DNA from: Agromyces badenianii
GTDB taxonomy: Bacteria; Actinomycetota; Actinomycetes; Actinomycetales; Microbacteriaceae
Reading direction: 5' to 3'
Length of the DNA stretch: 64,000 nucleotides
Assembly (NCBI RefSeq): GCF_003070885.1
Contig: NZ_CP028913.1
Span: 992,001 to 1,056,000 of the forward strand
Shown: in pieces, positions 54,527 to 62,837 of the stretch
Position numbering within the stretch: position 1 is the stretch's first letter
Layout: every line of letters starts with the position of its first letter
Program-made: the position numbers and the translations under genes
Notes under the pieces: generated by a model
What the model was told of the DNA's origin: nothing
Database searches by the model: none
Seen by the model: the letters and a program-made list of their open reading frames with translations, nothing else

Positions 54527-55903
54527 CTATCCGAGGGTGGCGAGGGCGTCGTCGAGCACGCGGAGACCGTCTTCGATGAGCGCATCGCTCACCGCGAGAC
54601 TCGGCAGGAAGCGCAGTACGTTGCCGTAGGTGCCGGCATTGAGGAAGAGCACCCCGTGCTGGGCCGCGTACGCGATGATCGCGGTGACCGCCTCGGCGTT
54701 GGGAGCCTTCGTCGTCTCGGCGGTGCCGGGCTGCACGAACTCGAGGGCGATCATCGCGCCCTTGCCGCGGATCTCGCCGATGATGTCGTAGCGCCGGGCC
54801 AGCTTCTCGAGGCCGGCGCGGAAGGTGGCTTCGATGCGCTGCCCCTCGGCGAGCAGGCCGTTCTCGTCGATCGACTCGAACACGGCGATCGCGGCAGCGC
54901 ACGCGACCGGGTTGCCGCCGAACGTGCCGCCGAGGCCGCCCGGCTGCGATGCGTCCATGATCTCGGCACGGCCGGTGACGGCGGCGAGCGGCAGACCGCC
55001 CGCGATGCCCTTCGCCGAGAGCACCAGGTCGGGCTCCCAGCCGAAGTGCTCGCTCGCGTAGTAGCGGCCGGTGCGAGCCATGCCCGACTGGATCTCGTCG
55101 GCGATCATGACGACGCCGTTCTCGGTGCACCACGCCTGCAGCGCAGGGAGGAAGCCGTCGGCGGGAACCACGAAGCCGCCCTCGCCCTGGATCGGCTCGA
55201 CGACGAGGCACGCGAGGTCGCTCGCCCCGACGACCTTCTCGAGGTATGCGACCGTGCGGGCCGCGGCATCGGCGCCCGACAGGCCGTCGCGGTAGGGGTA
55301 CGAGTTCGGCGCGTGGTAGACGTCGCCGGCGAGCGGGCCGAAGCCCGTGGCGTACGGCATCGCCTTGTAGTTCATCGCCATCGTGAGGTTCGTGCGGCCG
55401 TGATACGCGTGGTCGAGCACGGCGACGGCACGACGGCCGGTGAACTTGCGGGCGATCTTCACGCCGTTCTCGACCGCCTCTGCGCCCGAGTTGACGAGCA
55501 CGCTCTTCTTCTCCCAGTTGCCGGGCGTGTGCTCGGCGAGGAGCTCGGCGACTCGCACGTACTCCTCGTAGGGGGTGATCGTGAAGAGGGTGTGGATCAC
55601 GTCGTGCAACTGATCGGCGGCGGCCGCGACGACCCGCTGCTCGGTGTGACCGACCGTGGTCACGCCGATGCCGGCACCGAAGTCGACGAACCGGTTGCCG
55701 TCGACGTCGACGAGGATCGCGCCGTTGGCGCGCTCGATGTAGACGGGCAGGGCCGAGGAGACGCCGGCCGAGACGACCTTCGACCTTCGGGCCTGCAGCT
55801 CCAGCGACTTCGGACCGGGAACTGCGGTCACGACGTTGCGCTCCTGCGGCACGGTGTACACCGGGGCGGCGGCTGTCTGGACGTCGATGGGGGTATCAGT
55901 CAT
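54527..55903 (-). CDS. gabT: 4-aminobutyrate aminotransferase
   Basis: 458 residues. It moves the amino group of GABA to 2-oxoglutarate, giving succinate semialdehyde. Motifs are VNSGAEAVENGVKIARKFTGR, AYHGRTNLTMAMNYKAMPYATGF, EPIQGEGGFVVPADGF, VMIADEIQSGMARTG and the PLP lysine in DLVLSAKGIAGGLPLAAV. ATG 55903 has GGTGGAGGAACC upstream. A -10-like TAAGGT (55918-55913) overlaps that site, so the real promoter may be further up. It probably receives GABA from the dehydrogenase at 29646; no succinate-semialdehyde dehydrogenase is in the window. Confidence 0.94.
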   Translation of the reverse strand: MTDTPIDVQTAAAPVYTVPQERNVVTAVPGPKSLELQARRSKVVSAGVSSALPVYIERANGAILVDVDGNRFVDFGAGIGVTTVGHTEQRVVAAAADQLHDVIHTLFTITPYEEYVRVAELLAEHTPGNWEKKSVLVNSGAEAVENGVKIARKFTGRRAVAVLDHAYHGRTNLTMAMNYKAMPYATGFGPLAGDVYHAPNSYPYRDGLSGADAAARTVAYLEKVVGASDLACLVVEPIQGEGGFVVPADGFLPALQAWCTENGVVMIADEIQSGMARTGRYYASEHFGWEPDLVLSAKGIAGGLPLAAVTGRAEIMDASQPGGLGGTFGGNPVACAAAIAVFESIDENGLLAEGQRIEATFRAGLEKLARRYDIIGEIRGKGAMIALEFVQPGTAETTKAPNAEAVTAIIAYAAQHGVLFLNAGTYGNVLRFLPSLAVSDALIEDGLRVLDDALATLG

Positions 55904-55972
55904 GGTTCCTCCACCTTATCCCCGGGTCGGTGCAGAATCGGATGACGCGAGAACCGCACGATCGGAGGAAGA

Positions 55973-56458
55973 ATGCTCGGCGAGCACCACTACGAGATCG
56001 AGGTCGAGTGGCAGGGCGACCGCGGCACGGGCACCTCCGGGTACCGTGCCTACGGCCGGCAGCACGCCGTTCGCGCGCCGGGCAAGCTGCACGAGATCGA
56101 CGGGTCGAGCGACCGCACCTTCCACGGCGATCGCGAGCGGTGGAACCCCGAGGAGCTGCTCCTCGCGGCCCTCAGCGAATGCCACATGCTCGCGTACCTG
56201 CACGTCGCGACCAACCACGGCGTGATCGTGCGCGCGTACACCGACCGCGCCGTCGGGGTCATGCTGGAGGACGGCCGTGGCGGCGGTGCATTCACCGAGG
56301 CGGTGCTGCGACCGCAGGTCGAGGTGGCGGATGCCTCGATGCTCGAGCTCGCCCGGTCACTGCATGCCGAGGCATCCGAGAAGTGCTTCATCGCCGCTTC
56401 CGTCGCCTTCCCGGTGCGGCACGAACCGGTCACGACCGTCGCGGCGTCCGCGGGTTGA
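55973..56458 (+). CDS. OsmC family peroxide-detoxifying protein
   Basis: 161 residues. The two redox cysteines are C70 (ALSECHMLAYL) and C138 (ASEKCFIAASV), the pair used by OsmC/Ohr to reduce organic hydroperoxides. The N-terminus has the OsmC strand HYEIEVEWQGDRGTGTSGYRAY. ATG 55973 is served by GGAGGAAG. It is divergent from gabT, with 69 nt between the start codons, and convergent with the lipoprotein gene at 56503. Confidence 0.9.
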   Translation: MLGEHHYEIEVEWQGDRGTGTSGYRAYGRQHAVRAPGKLHEIDGSSDRTFHGDRERWNPEELLLAALSECHMLAYLHVATNHGVIVRAYTDRAVGVMLEDGRGGGAFTEAVLRPQVEVADASMLELARSLHAEASEKCFIAASVAFPVRHEPVTTVAASAG

Positions 56459-56469
56459 GCTCGTCGGCA

Positions 56470-56496
56470 CGCTGAACGCGCCGAACCCCTTCAGCG
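56470..56496. terminator. Hairpin between convergent genes
   Basis: 7-bp stem CGCTGAA (56470-56476) / TTCAGCG (56490-56496) in the 44-nt gap between the osmC-type gene and the convergent lipoprotein gene. Confidence 0.5.
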
Positions 56497-56502
56497 GCGA
56501 AC

Positions 56503-57441
56503 TCAGCCGGCCGGGGCCGCGATCGGCGGAACGGCCGGCAGCGTCGCCTGAGGGATCAGGCACGCATGCCCGCCGACGAGTCGGCTGCACGGCGGCAGGA
56601 AGCCCGGATACCGCTCGGCCTCGGGGTCGCCGAACCAGCGGTGCCAGAGCCGCCAGAAGTTCAGGTTGCCGAACGCCGAGCAGCCGTCGCCCGTCTCGGG
56701 GTCGGCGACGGCGGCGGGGTTCGGCTGGTAGGGCGTGTAGTTGTAGAGGTTCGCCGTCGCCTGGTTGGCGATGGCGACGGGCGCCGCACCGCACGCGGCA
56801 TCCGGGTGGAACTGCACGTCGACGGCTCCGACCCGGTAGGCGCGCTCGGGCTCCTGGGTGTACTGACGGAACTGCCAGGCCGCGTTGTACACCTGGTTGA
56901 AGAATCCGAAGTACTTCGTGTCGCAGTCGGCCGTGTCGGGGCATCCGTAGCCGGTCGCACGGAGGTATCCCGACTCGCTCGGCCGGGTGAGCAGCGACTG
57001 CTCCTTCTGCAGCAGCACGAGCAGGGTCTTCGGGCTCACCCCGCACGCGGCGGCGACCTTGGAGACGATGCGGCTCGCGCGCTCCCGGATGCCGCCGCGA
57101 TACTCGACGCAGTGCCCGGGTGCCGCGGCCGCTTGCGTCGTGGTGGTCTGCTTGTAGTCGGCGAGACAGGGAACGCTGTCTTTCGGCCGGCAGTCGAGCC
57201 CCTCGAGGAAGGCCTGGATCTCGCCCTCGCTCATCGCACCGCTGTCGTAGAACGAGTCGTCGCTCACGATGAGTCCGGGATCGAACTGCGTCGCAGGCGG
57301 GATGGGGAGCTCGGTGACGGCGGCGGCTTCGGAGACGGCGTCGGCTGCTCGAGGCACGTCGCTCGGGCCGGCGCACGCGGCGAAGGTGAGCACGACGAGC
57401 GCAGCCGCGGTGACGCGGGCGATGACCTCGGCGGTGCTCAT
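56503..57441 (-). CDS. Secreted lipoprotein with a lysozyme-like domain, unknown function
   Basis: 312 residues from the ATG at 57441. The signal peptide ends in the lipobox TFAAC with C23. The mature part contains VAAACGVSPKTLLVLLQKEQSLLT, resembling the catalytic-Glu helix of lysozyme/transglycosylase folds, followed by ATGYGCPDTADCDTKYFGFFNQVYNAAWQF and NYTPYQPNPAA. This combination recurs in actinobacterial cell-surface proteins annotated only as hypothetical or hemagglutinin-like. About nine cysteines suggest disulfides. I propose a peptidoglycan-binding or -cleaving role, unproven. It lies 46 nt after the acyltransferase gene. Confidence 0.7.
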   Translation of the reverse strand: MSTAEVIARVTAAALVVLTFAACAGPSDVPRAADAVSEAAAVTELPIPPATQFDPGLIVSDDSFYDSGAMSEGEIQAFLEGLDCRPKDSVPCLADYKQTTTTQAAAAPGHCVEYRGGIRERASRIVSKVAAACGVSPKTLLVLLQKEQSLLTRPSESGYLRATGYGCPDTADCDTKYFGFFNQVYNAAWQFRQYTQEPERAYRVGAVDVQFHPDAACGAAPVAIANQATANLYNYTPYQPNPAAVADPETGDGCSAFGNLNFWRLWHRWFGDPEAERYPGFLPPCSRLVGGHACLIPQATLPAVPPIAAPAG

Positions 57442-57448
57442 CGGACCG

Positions 57449-57454
57449 AGGATA
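57449..57454 (-). promoter_or_regulatory. -10 box for the lipoprotein gene
   Basis: TATCCT on the minus strand ends 7 nt before the ATG at 57441, fitting a leaderless transcript separate from the acyltransferase gene. Confidence 0.45.
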
Positions 57455-57487
57455 CCGGGGAGAAGCGCGGCGCGGCTGGGAATCCGA

Positions 57488-58246
57488 TCAGATCCGCTCT
57501 CGCGGCACCACGCGGTCGGCGAGCTTGGCGAGTGCGCCCTGCGGCGGCGTCTCGTTGTAGACGCCGGCGAGTTCTTGCCCGCTGAGCGCATGGATCGCCG
57601 CCATGATCTCGTCGGTCGCGGCCCGGCGTGCGCGCCCGGACGTCGCGTGTCCGTGCCGGCTGAGGTCGAGGGGCTCGCCGAAGCGCACGGTGACGGGCCG
57701 CACTCGCGGCAGCTTCGCACCGACGGGCTGGATCTGCTCGGTGCCGATGAGCCCGACGGGCACGACCGTCGCGCCGGTGGTCAGTGCCAGCCACGCGACC
57801 CCGGTGCGCCCGCGATAGAGGCGCCCGTCGAGCGAGCGCGTGCCCTCGGGGTAGAGCGCGAAGGCGTTGCCCGCGTCGAGGATGCGCCGGCCCGCGTCGA
57901 GGGCCTCCTGCGCCTGGGTTCCGGCGCCGCGTTCGACCGCGACGGCGCCGATCGCACCGAAGAAGGTGCGCGACACCCATCCCGAGAAACCGGTGCCCGT
58001 GAAGTAGCTCGACTTGGCGAGGAACTGCACGGGGCGCGGCGAGGCGAGCGGGATCACGATGCTGTCGACGAAGGAGAGATGGTTGGAGGCGAGGATGACC
58101 GGGCCGCGCATGGGCACGTGCTCGGCGCCGGTGATCTTCGGGCGATAGATGAGGCGCACGAGCGGGCGGAGGATGCCGCGAACGATGCGGTAGAGCGGGC
58201 CCTGCCGGACCGGTGCGGGCACGGCGTCGGCCTGGATCTCTGTCAC
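57488..58246 (-). CDS. 1-acyl-sn-glycerol-3-phosphate acyltransferase family (PlsC)
   Basis: 252 residues. The LPLAT catalytic motif HX4D is H56-D61 in SNHLSFVDSIVI, and the glycerophosphate site is ALYPEGTRSLDGRLYRG. An N-terminal amphipathic membrane-binding stretch precedes them. It makes phosphatidic acid or a related lipid at the membrane. The GTG start at 58246 lies 6 nt from a TAGGGT box. Several PlsC-like acyltransferases usually coexist in actinobacteria, so the exact acceptor is not certain. Confidence 0.9.
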   Translation of the reverse strand: MTEIQADAVPAPVRQGPLYRIVRGILRPLVRLIYRPKITGAEHVPMRGPVILASNHLSFVDSIVIPLASPRPVQFLAKSSYFTGTGFSGWVSRTFFGAIGAVAVERGAGTQAQEALDAGRRILDAGNAFALYPEGTRSLDGRLYRGRTGVAWLALTTGATVVPVGLIGTEQIQPVGAKLPRVRPVTVRFGEPLDLSRHGHATSGRARRAATDEIMAAIHALSGQELAGVYNETPPQGALAKLADRVVPRERI

Positions 58247-58252
58247 CGTTCG

Positions 58253-58258
58253 ACCCTA
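58253..58258 (-). promoter_or_regulatory. -10 box for the acyltransferase gene
   Basis: TAGGGT on the minus strand, 6 nt before the GTG start, with no ribosome site between. Confidence 0.4.
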
Positions 58259-58340
58259 TGTGCGCCGGCATGCGCTGAGCGGCATATCGGCTTCCCGCGC
58301 GAGTCGCCCGTGAATCGCGTGGGTGCGAGAGGATGGGGGC

Positions 58341-58979
58341 ATGGATGTCGCGGGCGAGGGTGAGCTCATCGAGCTCGAGGCATCCGGTGTGCGCGTCATC
58401 GTGGTGATGCGCGGCCGCCGAGGGCCGGGCGCCGATGCCGTGCTGCGCGGACTCCTCGCCGATGCCACGGCGGTGCCCGCCGAAGACGTCGAACTCGTGC
58501 ACGCCTGCCCCGAGTGCGGGGCGCGCCACGGGCGACCGTCGGTGGTGTACCCGCTGACGCCGTCGGGCGCCGTCTGGTATGCCGACATCGCCGTGGCCGG
58601 TGATGCGATCGTCGGTGCGGCGGGCACGCGGCACCCGATCGGTGTCGGCATCGAGACGGCCGCGCTCGACGCCGGAGCGGTCATCGACGAGGCCGCCTTC
58701 CACGCCAGCGAACGCGCCGCCCTCGACCGATTCGATCCGGCGAGCCGGGCGATCGCCCGAGCGACGCTGTGGGCGCGCAAGACCGCATTGCTGCGGGCCG
58801 TCGGGCACACCGAGTTCATCGAGCCCTCGCGCCTGGCGCTGACGCTGCCGAGCGATGACGGCGGGGTCGGGCGCATCGAGCGCAGCGTGCCCGAATTCGG
58901 ATCGGGCTGGCGCGACATCCGGTTCCACGACATCGAGGTGCCGGGCAGCAGGGCCGCATCCGTGGCCGTGCTCGGCTGA
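58341..58979 (+). CDS. Degenerate 4'-phosphopantetheinyl-transferase-like protein
   Basis: 212 residues from the ATG at 58341, with GATGGGGGC upstream. The C2H-type segment CPECGARHGRPSVVYP, then HPIGVGIETAALD and a helix with ATLWARKTALLRAVGH, follow the order of Sfp/PptT-type enzymes. However, the metal-binding Asp of GVDVE is G103 here, and the Glu of WxxKEA is T148. E105 and K147 remain. Both changes hit residues needed for catalysis in the family, so this may be an inactive relative or one with altered chemistry. Family membership itself is inferred from pattern, not from a search. Confidence 0.6.
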   Translation: MDVAGEGELIELEASGVRVIVVMRGRRGPGADAVLRGLLADATAVPAEDVELVHACPECGARHGRPSVVYPLTPSGAVWYADIAVAGDAIVGAAGTRHPIGVGIETAALDAGAVIDEAAFHASERAALDRFDPASRAIARATLWARKTALLRAVGHTEFIEPSRLALTLPSDDGGVGRIERSVPEFGSGWRDIRFHDIEVPGSRAASVAVLG

Positions 58980-59021
58980 ACGCACGTTCTGGGCGTCGAG
59001 ACAGGCGGCCGTGAGCCCCCA

Positions 59022-59027
59022 TACAGT
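59022..59027 (+). promoter_or_regulatory. -10 box for dxr
   Basis: TACAGT ends 6 nt before the dxr GTG; the intervening GGAGAC could also act as a ribosome site if transcription begins further upstream. Confidence 0.45.
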
Positions 59028-59033
59028 GGAGAC

Positions 59034-60128
59034 GTGCGCTCCGTCATCATCCTCGGCTCATCCGGCTCGATCGGCACCCAGGCCCTCGACGTCATCAGGG
59101 CGAACCCACGACGCTTCGACGTCGTCGGGCTCGCGGTCGGCTCCAATCGTGCGCTCCTCGAGGCCCAGGCCGCCGAGTTCGGCGTCGAGCACACCGCGGT
59201 CGGCATCGAAGAGGCGGCGCAGCTCGTGCGCGACGTCGACGCCGACGTCGTGCTGAACGGCATCACGGGCTCGGTCGGCCTCGGGCCGACGCTCGCCGCA
59301 CTCGAACGCGGCACGACCCTCGCGCTCGCGAACAAGGAGTCGCTCATCGTCGGCGGCGACCTCGTGACCCGTCTCGCGAAGCCCGGCCAGATCGTGCCGG
59401 TCGACTCCGAGCACTCGGCGATCGCGCAGGCGCTGCGGTCCGGCACCGACGACGAGGTGCGCCGTCTCGTCTTGACCGCGTCGGGCGGCCCGTTCCGGGG
59501 CCGCCGGCGCGACGAGCTCACGGCCGTGACCCCCGCGGAGGCGCTCGCGCATCCGACGTGGGACATGGGCCTCGTCGTGACGACGAACTCGGCGACGCTC
59601 GTGAACAAGGGACTCGAGGTGATCGAGGCGCACCTGCTCTTCGACGTCGACTACGACCGCATCGACGTGGTCGTGCACCCGCAGTCGATCGTGCACTCGA
59701 TGGTCGAGTTCGTCGACGGCTCGACGATCGCCCAGGCATCCCCGCCCGACATGCGCCTGCCGATCTCGCTCGGCCTCGACTGGCCGAACCGGGTGGCGGC
59801 GGTCGGGGCGCCGATCGATTGGACGCGCGCGCAGGAGTGGACGTTCGAACCGCTCGACGGCGAGGCGTTCCCCGCGGTCGCGCTCGCCAAGCAGGTCGGC
59901 CGGGCCGGCGGCGAGTACCCGGCGGTCTTCAACGCCGCCAATGAAGAGGCGGTGACGGCGTTCCACGCCGGGCGCATCGGGTTCCTCGACATCGTCGACA
60001 CGGTGCGCGACGTCGTCGAGCACCACGAGGCATCCGACGCGCGCCTCACCGTCGAGTCGCTCGCCGAGGCCGAGCGCGCCGCCCGGCGCGCCGCGGAGGC
60101 GCGCATCGCCGGCATCGCCCGCGCCTGA
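59034..60128 (+). CDS. dxr: 1-deoxy-D-xylulose 5-phosphate reductoisomerase
   Basis: Second enzyme of the MEP isoprenoid pathway, NADPH-dependent. It has 364 residues. The NADPH site [16 protein letters not shown], metal and substrate residues in [20 protein letters not shown] and [38 protein letters not shown] are all intact. Start GTG 59034. The product pathway feeds decaprenyl/undecaprenyl phosphate used by the WecA-type enzyme encoded at 13431. rseP follows, as in many bacteria. Confidence 0.97.
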   Translation: MRSVIILGSSGSIGTQALDVIRANPRRFDVVGLAVGSNRALLEAQAAEFGVEHTAVGIEEAAQLVRDVDADVVLNGITGSVGLGPTLAALERGTTLALANKESLIVGGDLVTRLAKPGQIVPVDSEHSAIAQALRSGTDDEVRRLVLTASGGPFRGRRRDELTAVTPAEALAHPTWDMGLVVTTNSATLVNKGLEVIEAHLLFDVDYDRIDVVVHPQSIVHSMVEFVDGSTIAQASPPDMRLPISLGLDWPNRVAAVGAPIDWTRAQEWTFEPLDGEAFPAVALAKQVGRAGGEYPAVFNAANEEAVTAFHAGRIGFLDIVDTVRDVVEHHEASDARLTVESLAEAERAARRAAEARIAGIARA

Positions 60129-60210
60129 CGGGTTTCGCCCGCTCGCACGGGTGCGCGCCCGGGAGTGCGCGCTCACAGCCGACCGCCAGCGCACTCGGAG
60201 CCTCGCGCAC

Positions 60211-60216
60211 TACGCT
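60211..60216 (+). promoter_or_regulatory. -10 box for rseP
   Basis: TACGCT ends 7 nt before the rseP GTG (60224), again without a ribosome site, so rseP is probably transcribed on its own as leaderless RNA. Confidence 0.45.
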
Positions 60217-60223
60217 TGCAGCC

Positions 60224-61549
60224 GTGGATTCCGTGCTCGCCTTCCTTCTCGGCGTCGTCATCATCGTGATCGGCCTCGCCGTGTCGATCGGGCTGCACGA
60301 GATCGGCCACCTCGTGCCCGCGAAGCTCTTCGGCGTCAAGGTCACGCAGTACATGATCGGCTTCGGCCCGACCATCTGGTCGCGCAGGAAGGGCGAGACC
60401 GAATACGGCCTGAAGGCGATTCCGCTCGGCGGCTACATCTCGATGATCGGCATGTTCCCACCGGCCAAGGGCGAGCGGGTGCACGCCGACAGCACGGGGT
60501 TCTTCCGCGGTCTCGTGCAGGATGCCCGCGATTCGAGCACCGAATCGATCACGCCGGGCGACGAGCACCGCGCGTTCTACCTGCTGCCGGTGTGGAAGCG
60601 CATCATCGTCATGTTCGGCGGTCCGTTCATGAACCTCCTCTTGGCGGTCGTGCTCTTCGGGGTGCTGCTCATGGGCTTCGGCGTCTCGCAGGCATCGACC
60701 ACCGTCGGCTCGGTGTCGGCGTGCGCGCTGCCGGCCACGAGCGAGCGCCAGACGTGCGAGCCGGGCGACCCCGCCGCACCGGGAGCTGCCGCCGGCATCG
60801 AACCGGGCGACCGCATCGTCTCGGTCGCCGGTGAGCCCATCGAGTCGTGGAACGAGTCGACCGCGATCATCCGCGACCACCCCGCGAAGCCGGTCGCCTT
60901 CGTCGTCGAACGCGACGGCGAGACGATCGAGCTCGAGGTCACCCCGATGCTGAGCGAGCGCTTCGTGATCGACGAGAAGGGCCAGGTGGTGACGGATGCC
61001 TCCGGCGAACCGCTGGCCGAATCGGCGGGGTTCGTCGGCATCAGCGCCGCAGCCGAGACCGTGCAGCAGCCGGTCACCGCCGTGCTGCCCGCCGTCGGCG
61101 AGAACGTCGCCGGCGTCGCCGGAATCATCCTGAACCTGCCGCAGCGCATCATCGATGTGGCGAACGCCGCGTTCGGACCCGAGGAGCGCGACCCGAACGG
61201 CCCGATGTCGGTCGTCGGCGTCGGCCGACTCGCCGGGGAGATCGCGACCATCGACGAGATCCCGATCGCCTCGAAGGCCGCGACCATGGTCGGGATCCTC
61301 GGCTCGCTGAACATCGCGCTCTTCGTCTTCAACCTGATCCCGTTGCTGCCGCTCGACGGCGGGCACATCGCGGGGGCGCTCTGGGAGGGCATCCGGCGCG
61401 GGTTCGCCAAGCTGTTCCGGCGACCCGATCCGGGCCCGGTCGACCTCGCGAAGCTCATGCCGGTGACCCTCGCGGTCGTCGTCGTGTTCGGTGCGATGAG
61501 CGCACTCCTGATCTACGCGGACATCGTCAAGCCGGTGCAGCTGTTCTGA
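60224..61549 (+). CDS. rseP: Site-2 membrane metalloprotease RseP/Rip1 type
   Basis: 441 residues. It cuts anti-sigma factors and other single-span proteins within the membrane. The zinc motif is HEIGH (H25, E26, H29) in the first span, and the second metal ligand is in NLIPLLPLDGGHIAGAL near the C-terminus. One PDZ domain (AGAAAGIEPGDRIVSVAGEPIESWNESTAI) lies between them. Four spans are predicted. The GTG start at 60224 gives MDSVLAFLLGVVIIVIG. Confidence 0.95.
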   Translation: MDSVLAFLLGVVIIVIGLAVSIGLHEIGHLVPAKLFGVKVTQYMIGFGPTIWSRRKGETEYGLKAIPLGGYISMIGMFPPAKGERVHADSTGFFRGLVQDARDSSTESITPGDEHRAFYLLPVWKRIIVMFGGPFMNLLLAVVLFGVLLMGFGVSQASTTVGSVSACALPATSERQTCEPGDPAAPGAAAGIEPGDRIVSVAGEPIESWNESTAIIRDHPAKPVAFVVERDGETIELEVTPMLSERFVIDEKGQVVTDASGEPLAESAGFVGISAAAETVQQPVTAVLPAVGENVAGVAGIILNLPQRIIDVANAAFGPEERDPNGPMSVVGVGRLAGEIATIDEIPIASKAATMVGILGSLNIALFVFNLIPLLPLDGGHIAGALWEGIRRGFAKLFRRPDPGPVDLAKLMPVTLAVVVVFGAMSALLIYADIVKPVQLF

Positions 61550-61585
61550 GCGCCCAGCCGACCGCCGCCGTCGCGGAACCCGCCG

Positions 61586-61612
61586 ACTCGTACTCCCCTC
61601 GGAGTAGCGAGT
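61586..61612 (+). terminator. Terminator after rseP
   Basis: ACTCGTACTCC (61586-61596), loop CCTC, GGAGTAGCGAGT (61601-61612): an 11-bp stem with one bulged G, 37 nt after the stop. Confidence 0.7.
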
Positions 61613-61652
61613 GAGTCTTCGCAGGGCCGATCCCGGCCGGCGACACCGTGGA

Positions 61653-61658
61653 TACGAT
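61653..61658 (+). promoter_or_regulatory. -10 box for the two-component system
   Basis: TACGAT ends 6 nt before the kinase ATG at 61665; the GGGGA between could also act in ribosome binding from an upstream start. Confidence 0.45.
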
Positions 61659-61664
61659 CGGGGA

Positions 61665-62837
61665 ATGCCCGTGCCGCCGTGGGACGGTCGCCCCGAACGA
61701 TTCCGGCCGTCGCCGGGTTTCGTACTGTTCGCGCCCGTCGTCATCAGCCTGCTCGTGCAGGTGCCCGCGGCGATCGGCATCGCCGGATGGACCGGCGCGC
61801 CCTGGTCGGTCGCCATCGCCCAGGTGGCCCTCGCCGCCGCCGGGCCCGTCGCGCTCCTCGGCGCGAGGCGGTATCCGGGTCCGACCGTCGCGGTGGTCGC
61901 CGCGGCCGCGCTCGCCGATGTCGCGCTCGCCCCCGATCTCGGCCCGCCCTACGTCGCCGTCGGGTTCGCGATCGTGCTCGCCGTCGCGCGAGGCGCCGTG
62001 ATCTGGGCGGTCTCCTCCGTCGTCGTCGCCTGGATCGCGGCGATCGTGCTGGGCCCGCTGCTCGGGCTGTCGTGGCATCCGTTCCGCATCGCCTTCACGA
62101 CGCTCGCGCTCGCCGTGTGCTTCGGCATCGGCTGGTTCGTGCGAGTGCGCCGCTCTCGTGTCGCCGAGTATCGTGCGGAGGCTATGCGCCGTCGGCAGAG
62201 CGCCGAAGAACGGGAGCGGGTGCGCATCGCCCGTGAGCTGCACGACGTCATCGGCCACGCGCTCTCGCAGATCAACGTGCAGGCGAGCGTGGGCCTGCAC
62301 CTCATGGACCGCGACCCCGAACAGGCGCGCACGGCACTCGGCAGCATCAAGGAGACCTCGAAGTCGGCGCTCGACGAGGTGCGCACCGTGCTCGGCGTGA
62401 TCCGCGACGGTGAGGCGCCGCTCGCGCCCCAGGCGGAGCTCGCCGAGCTGCCCCGGCTCGTTCGAGGCATCCGCTCGCCCGACCTCGACGCGACGCTCGT
62501 CGACCGCCTGGCCGAGTCGCCGCGCCGTGCTGTGCAGTTCGCCGGGTACCGCATCGCGCAGGAGGCGCTCACGAACGTCGTGCGGCATGCGGGTGCCTCG
62601 CAGGCGGTCGTCACGGTCGAACGAGTGGGCGACGACTTCGTGCTCACCGTCGACGACGACGGGGCGGGTGCCGCGGCCGTCGTCACCGGCGACGGTGGCG
62701 CGGGCGAGGGCGAGGGCAGCGGGATTCTGGGCATGCGCGAGCGGGCGGCGCTCCTCGGCGGCTCGGTCGAGCTCGGCCCGTCGCCACTCGGCGGCACCCG
62801 CGTCACCGCCCGGCTGCCGTGGGCGGGCGCGTCATGA
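61665..62837 (+). CDS. NarL-class sensor histidine kinase
   Basis: 390 residues. Four to five membrane spans lie in the first 150 residues with very short loops, so the signal is probably sensed within the membrane. The HisKA_3 helix has the phospho-acceptor H193 in RIARELHDVIGHALSQINVQ, and the ATPase domain has FAGYRIAQEALTNVVRHA, DDDGAG and GILGMRERAALLGG. Start ATG 61665; 18 more codons are open upstream but overlap the terminator region. It ends by overlapping the regulator gene (ATGA). Confidence 0.93.
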   Translation: MPVPPWDGRPERFRPSPGFVLFAPVVISLLVQVPAAIGIAGWTGAPWSVAIAQVALAAAGPVALLGARRYPGPTVAVVAAAALADVALAPDLGPPYVAVGFAIVLAVARGAVIWAVSSVVVAWIAAIVLGPLLGLSWHPFRIAFTTLALAVCFGIGWFVRVRRSRVAEYRAEAMRRRQSAEERERVRIARELHDVIGHALSQINVQASVGLHLMDRDPEQARTALGSIKETSKSALDEVRTVLGVIRDGEAPLAPQAELAELPRLVRGIRSPDLDATLVDRLAESPRRAVQFAGYRIAQEALTNVVRHAGASQAVVTVERVGDDFVLTVDDDGAGAAAVVTGDGGAGEGEGSGILGMRERAALLGGSVELGPSPLGGTRVTARLPWAGAS

